64,000 bases of DNA from Streptomyces spiramyceticus (GTDB lineage Bacteria; Actinomycetota; Actinomycetes; Streptomycetales; Streptomycetaceae). Below are positions 50,810 through 58,694 of this stretch, in pieces. The number at the start of each line of letters is the position of its first letter. Positions within the stretch are counted from its first letter, which is position 1. The notes beneath the pieces were generated by a model. The model ran no database searches, had not been told where the DNA came from, and worked only from the letters and a program-made list of their open reading frames with translations. A program made the translations under genes and the position numbers. The stretch is taken from positions 992,001-1,056,000 of the forward strand of contig NZ_JARBAX010000002.1 in assembly GCF_028807635.1 (NCBI RefSeq). The letters run 5' to 3'.

Positions 50810-53020
50810 TCATACCCCGGCGGGCGAACGCGCCTCCTCCCGCGGTGCCGGCGCCTCGTCGAGCCCCACCCGCGCATGCAGCCGGCGCAGGGAGCCGGGG
50901 GCGTACCAGGCGTGCCGCCCCAGCACCCGCATCGCCGCCGGCACCAGCACCCCCCGCACCGCCACCGCGTCGATCACGATCGCCAGTCCGCTGCCGATGC
51001 CGAACATCTGCAGGAAGCTGATCTCGCTCGTGCCGAAGGCGAAGAAGCTCACCGCGAGCAGCCCCGCCGCCATGGAGACGATGCGGCCGGTGCGGGCCAG
51101 TCCCTGGGTGACCGTCTTCGTACGGTCGGCCCCCGCGTCGTGCAGCTCCTTCATCCGGCTGGTCACGAAGACCTCGTAGTCCATCGAAAGACCGAACGCG
51201 ACGCAGAACAGCAGCACGGTCATCGAGGTGTCCATCGGCTGAGGCGTGAAGCCGAGCAGCGACGCCAGATGGCCGTCCTGGAAGATCCACACCATCGCAC
51301 CGGCGGCCGCCGAAAGGCTGATCCCATTGAGCAGCAGCGCCCGCAGCGGCTGCACGACGCTGCCGGTGAAGAGGAACAGCAGCACGAAGGTCGTCACCAC
51401 GATCAGCCCGATCGCGAACGGCAGCCGCACCCCGATGGAGTGCTTCGAGTCGACCAGCCTGGCGTCCGTACCACCGACGAGCGTCTCGGTGCCCGCAGGC
51501 GCCGGGACGGCGCGGATGTCCCGTACGAGATCCTGCGCCGCGTCCGACTTGGGCGCGTGCCCGGTGACGACCACGAGCCGCTGGGCGTCCGGGCGCCCCA
51601 GCGCCGCCGCCGCGGGCCCCGCTTCCCGGGCGTTGCCTCCGGTGTACGTCGCCGAGCTCGCGTCGACCCGTACGACGCCGTCGAGGCGCGAAAGCTCCTG
51701 CGCGTACGCACCGAGCGGCGCGGCCGCGACCGCTCCCGTGGTCACCACCTGCACCGCGCCGTCGTCGTCGCCCGCGAAGTCCCGCTGGACGGCGGTGGCG
51801 ACCTGCCTGCTCTTCGCGTCCTCCGGCAGCACCCGCTCGTCCGGGGTGCCGAAGGTGACCCCGAGCAGCGGGCTCGCGGCCAGGAGCAGCACGGCCAGGA
51901 CCGGCAGCGCGGTCAGCGCGGGGCGGCGCACTACCAGGCCCGCGAGGCGTCCCCAGAAGGGGGCGTCGGGACGTCGTACCGCGTCGGCCCAGGGCATGCG
52001 GCCCTTGTTGATCCGGTGGCCGAGCAGAGCCAGCAGGGCGGGCACGATGAGCAGTGCACCGAGTGCGGCCACCGCGACCACGCCGATTCCGGCGTAGGCG
52101 AACGAGCGCAGGAAGTACGGCGGGAAGATCAGCAGGGCCGCCAGGGCGGCGGCGACCGTGGCGGCGGAGAAGACGATGGTGCGGCCCGCCGTCGTCACGG
52201 TGGTGCGTACGGCGTCGGGAACCTCCTGGCCGGCGGCGAGCTGCTCGCGGAACCGGCTGACCAGCAGCAGCGCGTAGTCGATCCCGAGGCCCAGGCCGAG
52301 CGCCGTCGTCAGGTTGACGGAGAAGACGGACACGTCGGTGAGAGTGCCGAGCACGAACAGTTCGGCAAAGGTGCCGACGATCGCGATCAGCCCGACGACC
52401 AGCGGAAGCAGCGCGGCCACCACACTGCCGAAGGCGAGCACCAGCAGAATCAGCGTCAAGGGCACGGCGATCGCCTCGGCCACCGCCAGGTCGGCCCCGA
52501 CCTGGGACGTGACGTCATTGCCGACCGCCGCCTCGCCGCCGGCCTGCACGCTCACCCCGTCGCGGTCACCGGCGTACTTGTCGACCAGGGCGTCGGCGCG
52601 TTCGAGGATCTCGCTGTCCTTGCCCTTCACATGGGCGACAACCAGTGCCTGGCTGCCGTCCTCGGAGGTCAGCTGCGGGCTCTTGGCGTCCCAGTAGGAC
52701 GCCACATTGGTCACGGTGGTGTCGTTTCTGAGGCCGTCGGTGATCGAGCGTCCGCGCTCGGCGACGGCCGGGGAGGCCGGCCCGCCTCCCTCGGCGGGTT
52801 CGGCCCGGACGAGGAACACCAGGTTGGTCTCCCCGCCGAACTTCTCGTCGATCACGCGCTGAGCGTGGATCGACGGCGCGTCGGGGTCGTCGAAGCCGCC
52901 TCCGAGCAGCTTGCCGAACGCGCCCATTCCGATGGCTGCCATGGCGACCACCGCCACGGCGCCGAGTACGAGTACGAGCCTGGCCCTGTGGAGGGTGAGC
53001 TCGGCGATCCTGGTCAGCAC
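50810..53020 (-). CDS. MMPL-family RND-type transporter
   Basis: The 736-aa membrane protein has the MMPL layout: TM1 (RLVLVLGAVAVVAMAAIGMG), a large periplasm-side domain, the TM4 motif GLGLGIDYALLLVSRFREQL, TMs 5-6, a second extracellular domain and the repeat motif FGLSMDYEVFVTSRMKELHD. Asp-Tyr pairs in both motifs are the proton-relay residues of MmpL3. In actinomycetes such transporters export lipids, siderophores or polyketides; the cargo here is unknown. The GTG start follows AAGGGG. It is divergent from a TetR gene with two palindromes between them, so drug- or metabolite-inducible control is likely. Confidence 0.92.
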   Translation of the reverse strand: MLTRIAELTLHRARLVLVLGAVAVVAMAAIGMGAFGKLLGGGFDDPDAPSIHAQRVIDEKFGGETNLVFLVRAEPAEGGGPASPAVAERGRSITDGLRNDTTVTNVASYWDAKSPQLTSEDGSQALVVAHVKGKDSEILERADALVDKYAGDRDGVSVQAGGEAAVGNDVTSQVGADLAVAEAIAVPLTLILLVLAFGSVVAALLPLVVGLIAIVGTFAELFVLGTLTDVSVFSVNLTTALGLGLGIDYALLLVSRFREQLAAGQEVPDAVRTTVTTAGRTIVFSAATVAAALAALLIFPPYFLRSFAYAGIGVVAVAALGALLIVPALLALLGHRINKGRMPWADAVRRPDAPFWGRLAGLVVRRPALTALPVLAVLLLAASPLLGVTFGTPDERVLPEDAKSRQVATAVQRDFAGDDDGAVQVVTTGAVAAAPLGAYAQELSRLDGVVRVDASSATYTGGNAREAGPAAAALGRPDAQRLVVVTGHAPKSDAAQDLVRDIRAVPAPAGTETLVGGTDARLVDSKHSIGVRLPFAIGLIVVTTFVLLFLFTGSVVQPLRALLLNGISLSAAAGAMVWIFQDGHLASLLGFTPQPMDTSMTVLLFCVAFGLSMDYEVFVTSRMKELHDAGADRTKTVTQGLARTGRIVSMAAGLLAVSFFAFGTSEISFLQMFGIGSGLAIVIDAVAVRGVLVPAAMRVLGRHAWYAPGSLRRLHARVGLDEAPAPREEARSPAGV

Positions 53021-53044
53021 GGTGTACCCCTTGCCTGAGTGGGC

Positions 53045-53096
53045 ATGTTTACTTCGTTAACATCGAATGTCCCAGGGGGTGTTAATGCTGTCAACA
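53045..53096. promoter_or_regulatory. two tandem TetR-type palindromes in the mmpL/tetR divergent promoter
   Basis: ATGTTTACTTCGTTAACAT (53045-53063, 14 of 18 positions paired) and TGTTAATGCTGTCAACA (53080-53096) share TGTTnA/TnAACA half-sites. They lie between the divergent starts at 53020 and 53114, fitting autoregulation plus mmpL repression. Confidence 0.55.
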
Positions 53097-53113
53097 TCAG
53101 GCAGGATGAACGT

Positions 53114-53776
53114 ATGTCAGCGAACTCGGGCGGCAAGGCCGGCTACCACCACGGCAACCTGCGCAATGCGCTGATCAGGGCCGCTGTCGAGCTCGCGGCA
53201 GACGGCGGCCCCGAAAAGGTCGTCCTGCGCGAGGCCGCCCGCCGCGTCGGCGTCTCGCCCACCGCCGCCTACCGCCACTTCGCGGGCCAGGCCGAACTCC
53301 TGCACGCCGTCAAGATCCATGGCCAGCAGGCGCTCGCCGACTCGATGGAGAAGGCGGCGGACGAAGCACCTCCCTCCACCGACCCCGGGGAGGCCGCGGA
53401 ACTGCGGCTCTCGGCCATCGGGCGCGGTTACGTCCGCTTCGCCCTGACGCAGCCCGGCCTCTACCGATCGGCCTTCTGCCCACCCGTCGCGGGTGAGGGT
53501 GAAGCCAAGGGGGAGTGGACCGGCGTGGCCGCCCCGGGTGACGACCCGGAGTACCGGGCATTCGTGCTGCTCACCGGCGCACTCGACGCACTGGTCGCGG
53601 CCGGGCGCATGCCGGAACGGAATCGTCCGGCTGCCGAGGCCGCTGCCTGGGCGGGCGTACACGGCCTGTCCCTGCTGATCCTCGACGGGCCCATGCGCCA
53701 TCTTCCCGACGCCGAGCGCGATGCGGTGATCGAACGCACCCTGAGGATGATCGTCTCCGGGATGGTGGCGCCGTAA
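53114..53776 (+). CDS. TetR-family regulator of the divergent MMPL transporter
   Basis: The 220-aa protein begins with a TetR HTH: GYHHGNLRNALIRAAVELAA, then KVVLREAARRVGVSPTAAYR and HFAGQAELLHAV (about 10-60). The C-terminal domain (TetR_C_33 or WHG-like, GYVRFALTQPGLYRSAFCPP) binds an unknown ligand. ATG 53114 has AGGATG upstream; the earlier in-frame ATG at 53039 would run through the palindromes and is rejected. The two tandem palindromes just upstream are its probable operators. Confidence 0.9.
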   Translation: MSANSGGKAGYHHGNLRNALIRAAVELAADGGPEKVVLREAARRVGVSPTAAYRHFAGQAELLHAVKIHGQQALADSMEKAADEAPPSTDPGEAAELRLSAIGRGYVRFALTQPGLYRSAFCPPVAGEGEAKGEWTGVAAPGDDPEYRAFVLLTGALDALVAAGRMPERNRPAAEAAAWAGVHGLSLLILDGPMRHLPDAERDAVIERTLRMIVSGMVAP

Positions 53777-54028
53777 GACGCCGGAATCGTCAACTCCGTG
53801 CGTGTTCGGGAAGGTTGGGGCGTTTCGCAGCCTTGTTGTAATGCGCGCAGCACCCCGACATGGCGTTGAGGGTTGTACAACGTAAGCTGTACCGGTGCTG
53901 ATTCGCGGCAAGTGGGGCGATACCCCCTAGGGTCTCGCCGGTCGGCGGCCCTCCACGCCGGAGGACCGGCGGCGTGTCCGAAAAGGGATGCATTGGGTCG
54001 GCAGTGTAGAACGGGAGATGTGACGGCA
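53777..54028. other. intergenic region upstream of the hopanoid operon
   Basis: No gene is seen in these 252 bp. GTACA (53875-53879) and TGTAC (53888-53892) form an inverted repeat with an 8-bp spacer inside GGTTGTACAACGTAAGCTGT, which may be an operator or part of the operon promoter. No convincing -35/-10 pair was found. Confidence 0.4.
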
Positions 54029-54094
54029 ATGGCTATGGAATCTCTCCAGCTCCGAGACGCTTCCGCCGTTCCCGCACCAGGCAGTCTCCGATGA
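54029..54094 (+). CDS. possible 21-aa leader ORF coupled to hpnC
   Basis: ATG 54029 opens a short frame reading MAMESLQLRDASAVPAPGSL plus Arg, whose TGA overlaps the hpnC ATG (ATGA). GGGAG lies 14-18 nt upstream, a loose spacing. Because hpnC has only a weak site of its own, translation of this ORF could deliver ribosomes to it. No similarity is recognised; it may be non-functional. Confidence 0.35.
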   Translation: MAMESLQLRDASAVPAPGSLR

Positions 54095-54993
54095 CCGGAG
54101 TCCGGCACGTGCGCCCAGACGCCCACTCGCGCACCACCCTCGACAAGGCCGCCGACGAGAATTTCCCGGTGGCTCCCTTCTTTCTGCCGCGAGCCTGGCG
54201 CCACGACCTCATGGCCGTGTACGGCTACGCCCGCCTCGTCGACGACATCGGCGACGGCGACCTCGCACCCGGCGGCGCCGACGCCCGCCTCCTCGGCGTC
54301 GACCCCGCCCTGGCCGACGACCGCCTGATCATGCTCGACGCCTTCGAGTCCGACCTCCACCGCGTCTTCGACCGCACCGGTGACGGCCCGCGCCACCCCC
54401 TGCTGCGCGCCCTCGTGCCCACCGCACGTCGCTGCTCCCTCACCCCCGGGCCCTTCATCGGGCTCATCGAAGCCAACCGGCAGGACCAGCTTGTACGGCG
54501 CTACGAGACGTACGACGACCTCCTCGCGTACTGCGAGCTGTCCGCCAACCCCGTCGGCCGGCTGGTCCTGGCCATCACCGGCACCGCAAGCCCAGAGCGC
54601 ATCCGCCGCTCGGACGCGATCTGCACCGCCCTGCAGATCGTCGAACACATCCAGGACGTCGGCGAGGACCTCGGCCGGGACCGGATTTACCTGCCCGCCC
54701 AGGACATGGCCCGCTTCCAGGTCCAGGAGGCCGATCTGGCGGCGCCCACCGCGAACGCATCGGTGCGCGCGCTGGTCGCATTCGAAGCGGAACGCGCCCT
54801 GCACCTCCTGAATGAAGGCACCCCGCTCGTGGGTAGCGTCCACGGCAGGCTCAAGCTGCTGCTCGCCGGTTTCGTGGCCGGTGGACGTGCCGCCCTCACC
54901 GCGGTTGCTGCCGTCGGCCATGACGTACTCCCTGGACCGCCCAAGCCCACCAAGCTCAGCCTGCTGCGCGCAGTGGGAGCTGTCTTGCGATGA
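54091..54993 (+). CDS. hpnC: squalene synthase HpnC (hydroxysqualene synthase)
   Basis: The 300-aa trans-isoprenyl-diphosphate synthase starts NFPVAPFFLPRAWRHDLMAV and has the two Asp-rich motifs YARLVDDIGDGD (D51, D52, D55) and QIVEHIQDVGEDLGRDRIYL (about 185-205). In the HpnCDE route, HpnC converts presqualene diphosphate to hydroxysqualene. Its ATG overlaps the short leader ORF and its stop overlaps the hpnD start (ATGA). It is the first enzyme gene of the hopanoid operon. The HpnC rather than HpnD assignment follows from gene order and the LPRAWRHDL N-terminus. Confidence 0.92.
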   Translation: MTGVRHVRPDAHSRTTLDKAADENFPVAPFFLPRAWRHDLMAVYGYARLVDDIGDGDLAPGGADARLLGVDPALADDRLIMLDAFESDLHRVFDRTGDGPRHPLLRALVPTARRCSLTPGPFIGLIEANRQDQLVRRYETYDDLLAYCELSANPVGRLVLAITGTASPERIRRSDAICTALQIVEHIQDVGEDLGRDRIYLPAQDMARFQVQEADLAAPTANASVRALVAFEAERALHLLNEGTPLVGSVHGRLKLLLAGFVAGGRAALTAVAAVGHDVLPGPPKPTKLSLLRAVGAVLR

Positions 54994-55958
54994 GACCGAA
55001 GAGAGGGGTGAGCCGGACCGTGGAGGGACTCACGCAGATGTCCGCACCGGTACTCGCCGCGTACAGCTACTGCGAGACCGTGACCGGGCAGCAGGCGCGC
55101 AATTTCGCGTACGGCATCAGACTGCTGCCGACCGACAAGCGTCACGCCATGTCGGCGCTCTACGCCTTCTCGCGGCGCGTGGACGACATCGGCGACGGTG
55201 TCCTCGCGCCCGAGGTCAAGCGGCTGCGCCTGGAAGACACCCGTGCCCTGCTCGACCGCGTCCGGGACGGCGCGGTCGATGAGGACGACACCGACCCGGT
55301 CGCCGTGGCGCTCGCCGACTCGGCCCGGCGGTTCCCGCTCCCGCTCGACGGCCTCGACGAGCTCATCGACGGCGTCCTCATGGACGTACGCGGCGAGGAG
55401 TACGAGACCTGGGACGACCTCAAGGTCTACTGCCGCTGCGTCGCGGGCGCCATCGGACGGCTCTCGCTGGGCGTGTTCGGCACCCAGGTCGGCGCGCGCG
55501 GCACAGAACGCGCCTCCGAGTACGCCGATACGCTGGGCCTCGCCCTCCAGCTCACCAACATCCTCAGGGACGTCCGCGAGGACGCGGACAACGGGCGCAG
55601 CTATCTGCCCGCCGACGACCTCGCCAAGTTCGGCTGCTCGGCGGGCTTCCACGGCGCCACCCCGCCCGATGGCTCCGACTTCGTGGGCCTGGTGCACTTC
55701 GAAGTACGCCGCGCCCGCGCCCTGTTCGCCGAGGGCTACCGGCTGCTGCCGCTGCTCGACCGGCGCTCCGGCGCCTGCGTCGCAGCCATGGCCGGCATCT
55801 ACCGGCGGCTCCTCGACCGCATCGAGCGCGACCCCGAGGCAGTCCTGCGCGGCCGGGTCTCGCTGCCGGGACGCGAGAAGGCGTACGTCGCCGTGCGCGG
55901 CCTCTCCGGCCTCGACGCCCGGCACATCTCGCGGCAGAGCGTCAGGAGGCGTGTCTGA
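54990..55958 (+). CDS. hpnD: presqualene diphosphate synthase HpnD
   Basis: The protein is 322 aa from the ATG at 54990, which is coupled to hpnC by ATGA. GTG 55020 and ATG 55038 (SAPVLAAYSYCETVTGQQAR) are alternative starts; conservation seems to begin near the latter. The Asp-rich motifs are FSRRVDDIGDGV (D65, D66, D69) and NILRDVREDADNGRSYLP. It condenses two farnesyl diphosphates to presqualene diphosphate, the substrate of HpnC. The C-terminal GREKAYVAVRGLSGLDARHI is characteristic of the HpnD group. Its stop overlaps the following small gene (TGATG). Confidence 0.92.
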   Translation: MRPKRGVSRTVEGLTQMSAPVLAAYSYCETVTGQQARNFAYGIRLLPTDKRHAMSALYAFSRRVDDIGDGVLAPEVKRLRLEDTRALLDRVRDGAVDEDDTDPVAVALADSARRFPLPLDGLDELIDGVLMDVRGEEYETWDDLKVYCRCVAGAIGRLSLGVFGTQVGARGTERASEYADTLGLALQLTNILRDVREDADNGRSYLPADDLAKFGCSAGFHGATPPDGSDFVGLVHFEVRRARALFAEGYRLLPLLDRRSGACVAAMAGIYRRLLDRIERDPEAVLRGRVSLPGREKAYVAVRGLSGLDARHISRQSVRRRV

Positions 55959-56089
55959 TGCGCACCGATACGGCAGCCGGGATGAACGGGTACAAGCGAG
56001 GCGCAACCCTCCGGCGGACTGCCGCGTCCCTGACTGCGACGGCCCGCTGCCCGTACACGGCCGGCGCTGCCGCAGGGGAGGGCGTATGA
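55958..56089 (+). CDS. DUF6380-like small protein (43 aa)
   Basis: ATG 55958 overlaps the hpnD stop and the TGA (56087-56089) overlaps the hpnE ATG, so this frame fills the gap between hpnD and hpnE exactly. Residues 12-28 (KRGATLRRTAASLTATA) match the pattern KRxATLRxGTASLTATA that I recall from DUF6380 proteins, small and uncharacterised proteins of streptomycetes. The peptide is basic, with one Cys and no membrane segment. GTCAGGAGGC lies 7 nt upstream, a good Shine-Dalgarno. Role unknown; it may only couple hpnE translation. Confidence 0.65.
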   Translation: MRTDTAAGMNGYKRGATLRRTAASLTATARCPYTAGAAAGEGV

Positions 56090-57489
56090 CAGGCGACATG
56101 CCGACCGCACGCGCGGGGGCAGCGGGACACGCCGTCGTGGTCGGAGGAGGACTGGCCGGTGTCACGTCCGCGATCCAGCTGGCCGACGCCGGGATGCGGG
56201 TGACGCTGCTCGAAGGGCGGCCGCGCCTGGGCGGCCTCGCCTTCTCGTTCCGCCGAGGCGACCTCACCGTCGACAACGGCCAGCACGTCTACCTGCGCTG
56301 CTGCACCGCCTACCGCTGGTTCCTCGACCGCGTCGAAGGCACCGAACTCGCCCCGATGCAGCGCCGGATGGACGTCCCCGTGCTCGACATCGGCCACACC
56401 GACGCACCCCGGCTCGGACGCCTGCGCCGCACCGCCCTGCCCGTACCGCTGCATCTCGCCGCCAGCCTCGCGACGTATCCGCACCTCTCCCTGGCCGAAC
56501 GGGCGAGCGTGGGGCGTGCCGCGCTCGGGCTCAAGAAGCTCGACCCGGCCGACCCCGCCCTGGACGGCGTCGACTTCGCGACCTGGCTCGGCCGCCACGG
56601 CCAGTCGGAGCGCACCATCGAGGCACTGTGGGATCTCGTCGGCGTCGCGACGCTCAACGCGACCGCGCCGAACGCCTCCCTGGGTCTCGCCGCGATGGTC
56701 TTCAAGACCGGCCTGCTCTCCGAGCCCGGCGCCGCCGACATCGGCTGGTCGCACGTACCCCTCGGCGAACTGCACGACACGCTGGCCCGCAAGGCACTCG
56801 ACTCAGCCGGTGTACGGACCGAACTTCGCACCCGCGTCATCTCCGTGTCCCGCACGGCCGGCGGCGGCTGGGACGTCGAGACGGACGGTGAGCGGATCGC
56901 GGCCGACGCCGTCGTCCTCGCTGTACCCCAGCGCGAGGCGCACGGGCTGCTGCCCCACGGCGCCATCGACGACGCCGACCGCCTGCTCGACATCGGCACC
57001 GCGCCGATCCTCAACGTCCATGTCGTCTACGACCGCAAGGTGCTGCGCCGGCCCTTCTTCGCTGCGCTCGGCACACCCGTCCAGTGGGTCTTCGACCGTA
57101 CGCACTCCTCCGGCCTGAACGGCGGCGGGCAGTACCTGGCGGTGTCCCAGTCGGCCGCCCAGGACGAGATCGACGCACCCGTGGCCGAGCTTCGCGCGCG
57201 CTACCTCCCCGAGCTGGAGCGGCTGCTGCCCGCCGCACGCGGCGCGGTCGTACGCGACTTCTTCGTCACCCGGGAGCGGACAGCGACGTTCGCCCCCACC
57301 CCCGGCGTCGGACGGCTGCGCCCCGGCGCCCGAACGAACGTGCCCGGCCTGTACCTGGCCGGCGCGTGGACCGCCACCGGATGGCCCGCGACCATGGAGA
57401 GCGCCGTACGCAGCGGCATCAGCGCCGCCGGCGCGGCGCTCACCGCACTCGGTCGCGCCCATGAACATCCGCTGCAGGAGGCGGTATGA
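56086..57489 (+). CDS. hpnE: hydroxysqualene dehydroxylase HpnE (FAD-dependent)
   Basis: The 467-aa flavoprotein has the FAD motif AVVVGGGLAGVTSAIQLADA (G20-G25), LGGLAFSFRRGDLTVDNGQH and the C-terminal FAD-binding TNVPGLYLAGAWTATGWPAT. It belongs to the phytoene-desaturase-like amine oxidases and reduces hydroxysqualene to squalene, the third step of the HpnCDE route. The ATG at 56086 overlaps the DUF6380 stop. GGGGAGGG is immediately upstream. Its stop overlaps the polyprenyl synthase start. Length and motifs are normal. Confidence 0.93.
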   Translation: MTGDMPTARAGAAGHAVVVGGGLAGVTSAIQLADAGMRVTLLEGRPRLGGLAFSFRRGDLTVDNGQHVYLRCCTAYRWFLDRVEGTELAPMQRRMDVPVLDIGHTDAPRLGRLRRTALPVPLHLAASLATYPHLSLAERASVGRAALGLKKLDPADPALDGVDFATWLGRHGQSERTIEALWDLVGVATLNATAPNASLGLAAMVFKTGLLSEPGAADIGWSHVPLGELHDTLARKALDSAGVRTELRTRVISVSRTAGGGWDVETDGERIAADAVVLAVPQREAHGLLPHGAIDDADRLLDIGTAPILNVHVVYDRKVLRRPFFAALGTPVQWVFDRTHSSGLNGGGQYLAVSQSAAQDEIDAPVAELRARYLPELERLLPAARGAVVRDFFVTRERTATFAPTPGVGRLRPGARTNVPGLYLAGAWTATGWPATMESAVRSGISAAGAALTALGRAHEHPLQEAV

Positions 57490-58580
57490 GCACTGGTATT
57501 GGAACAAGAGGAGAGCCTGTGACCCCGGTGAATCCGGCTGGCAACACCACGGTGGACATCGCCGCGCTTCTGGAGCGCGGCCGCACCCTGTCCACCCCGG
57601 TGCTGAAGGCCGCCGTGGACCGGCTCGCGCCGCCCATGGACACCGTCGCGGCCTACCACTTCGGGTGGATCGACGCCCAGGGGCGGCCCGCCGACGGCGA
57701 CGGCGGCAAGGCCGTACGCCCGGCTCTCGCGCTGCTGTCCGCCGAGGCGGCGGGCGCCGACGCCGAGATCGGCATCCCCGGCGCCGTCGCGGTGGAACTC
57801 GTACACAATTTCTCGCTGCTGCACGACGACCTGATGGACGGCGACGAGCAGCGCCGCCACCGCGACACCGTGTGGAAGGTGCACGGCCCGGCCCAGGCGA
57901 TCCTCGTCGGCGACGCGCTCTTCGCGCTCGCCAACGAGATCCTGCTGGAGATGGGCACCGTCGAGGCGGGGCGTGCCACGCGCCGCCTCACCACCGCGAC
58001 GCGCAAGCTGATCGACGGCCAGGCGCAGGACATCTCCTTCGAGCACCGCGAGCGGGTCACCGTCGAGGAGTGCCTGGAGATGGAGGGCAACAAGACGGGC
58101 GCGCTGCTCGCCTGCGCCGTCTCCATCGGCGCCGTCCTCGGCGGGGCGGACGACCGTACGGCCGACACGCTGGAGGCGTACGGTTACCACCTGGGTCTGG
58201 CCTTCCAGGCCGTCGACGACCTGCTCGGCATCTGGGGCGACCCGGACGCAACCGGCAAGCAGACCTGGAGCGATCTGCGACAGCGCAAGAAGTCCCTGCC
58301 GGTCGTCGCCGCGCTCGCCGCGGGCGGCCCGGCCTCGGAGCAGCTCGCCGAGCTCCTGTCCGCCGACGCTAAGAGCAACGACTTCGAGAGCTTCTCCGAG
58401 GCGGAGTTCGCCACCAGGGCGGCCCTGATCGAGCAGGCGGGCGGCCGAGAGTGGACTTCGCAGGAGGCCCGCAGGCAGCATGCTGTGGCGATCGAGGCTC
58501 TCGACGCCGTCGACATGCCTCAGCAGGTCCGTGCGCAGCTCACCGCGCTCGCGGACTTCGTCGTCGTACGAAAGAGATGA
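57486..58580 (+). CDS. polyprenyl (farnesyl) diphosphate synthase
   Basis: The 364-aa trans-prenyltransferase contains the first Asp-rich motif LLHDDLMDGDEQRR (D114, D115, D118) and the second DDLLGIWGD (about 244), with KAVRPALALL near residue 76. The residues before the first motif (FSLL) lack the large aromatics at both -4 and -5, and the adjacent squalene genes make farnesyl diphosphate the expected product; chain length is inferred. ATG 57486 overlaps hpnE (ATGA), and GTG 57519 is a second candidate start. A strong hairpin lies between this gene and shc. Confidence 0.9.
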   Translation: MSTGIGTRGEPVTPVNPAGNTTVDIAALLERGRTLSTPVLKAAVDRLAPPMDTVAAYHFGWIDAQGRPADGDGGKAVRPALALLSAEAAGADAEIGIPGAVAVELVHNFSLLHDDLMDGDEQRRHRDTVWKVHGPAQAILVGDALFALANEILLEMGTVEAGRATRRLTTATRKLIDGQAQDISFEHRERVTVEECLEMEGNKTGALLACAVSIGAVLGGADDRTADTLEAYGYHLGLAFQAVDDLLGIWGDPDATGKQTWSDLRQRKKSLPVVAALAAGGPASEQLAELLSADAKSNDFESFSEAEFATRAALIEQAGGREWTSQEARRQHAVAIEALDAVDMPQQVRAQLTALADFVVVRKR

Positions 58581-58614
58581 TCAGCATCCAGCGACACATA
58601 TGAATCGCAGTCGC

Positions 58615-58646
58615 CGGCCGGTGCCCGGGAAACCGGGCGCCGGCCG
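58615..58646 (+). promoter_or_regulatory. stable GAAA-tetraloop hairpin between the prenyl synthase gene and shc
   Basis: CGGCCGGTGCCCGG (58615-58628) and CCGGGCGCCGGCCG (58633-58646) form a 14-bp stem with one U.G wobble closed by a GAAA tetraloop. It lies 35 bp after the synthase stop and 49 bp before shc. With no U-tract it may be an attenuator, processing or mRNA-stability element. Confidence 0.6.
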
Positions 58647-58694
58647 ACGGCAGACCCCAGCACAGCAGACGACCAACTGCACGAAGGGGAAGCC

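Noticed and set aside
53873..54094. A 73-codon frame upstream of hpnC including the 21-codon leader.
   Set aside because: Its first 50 codons lack coding character and run through the putative promoter region; only the last ATG is plausible.
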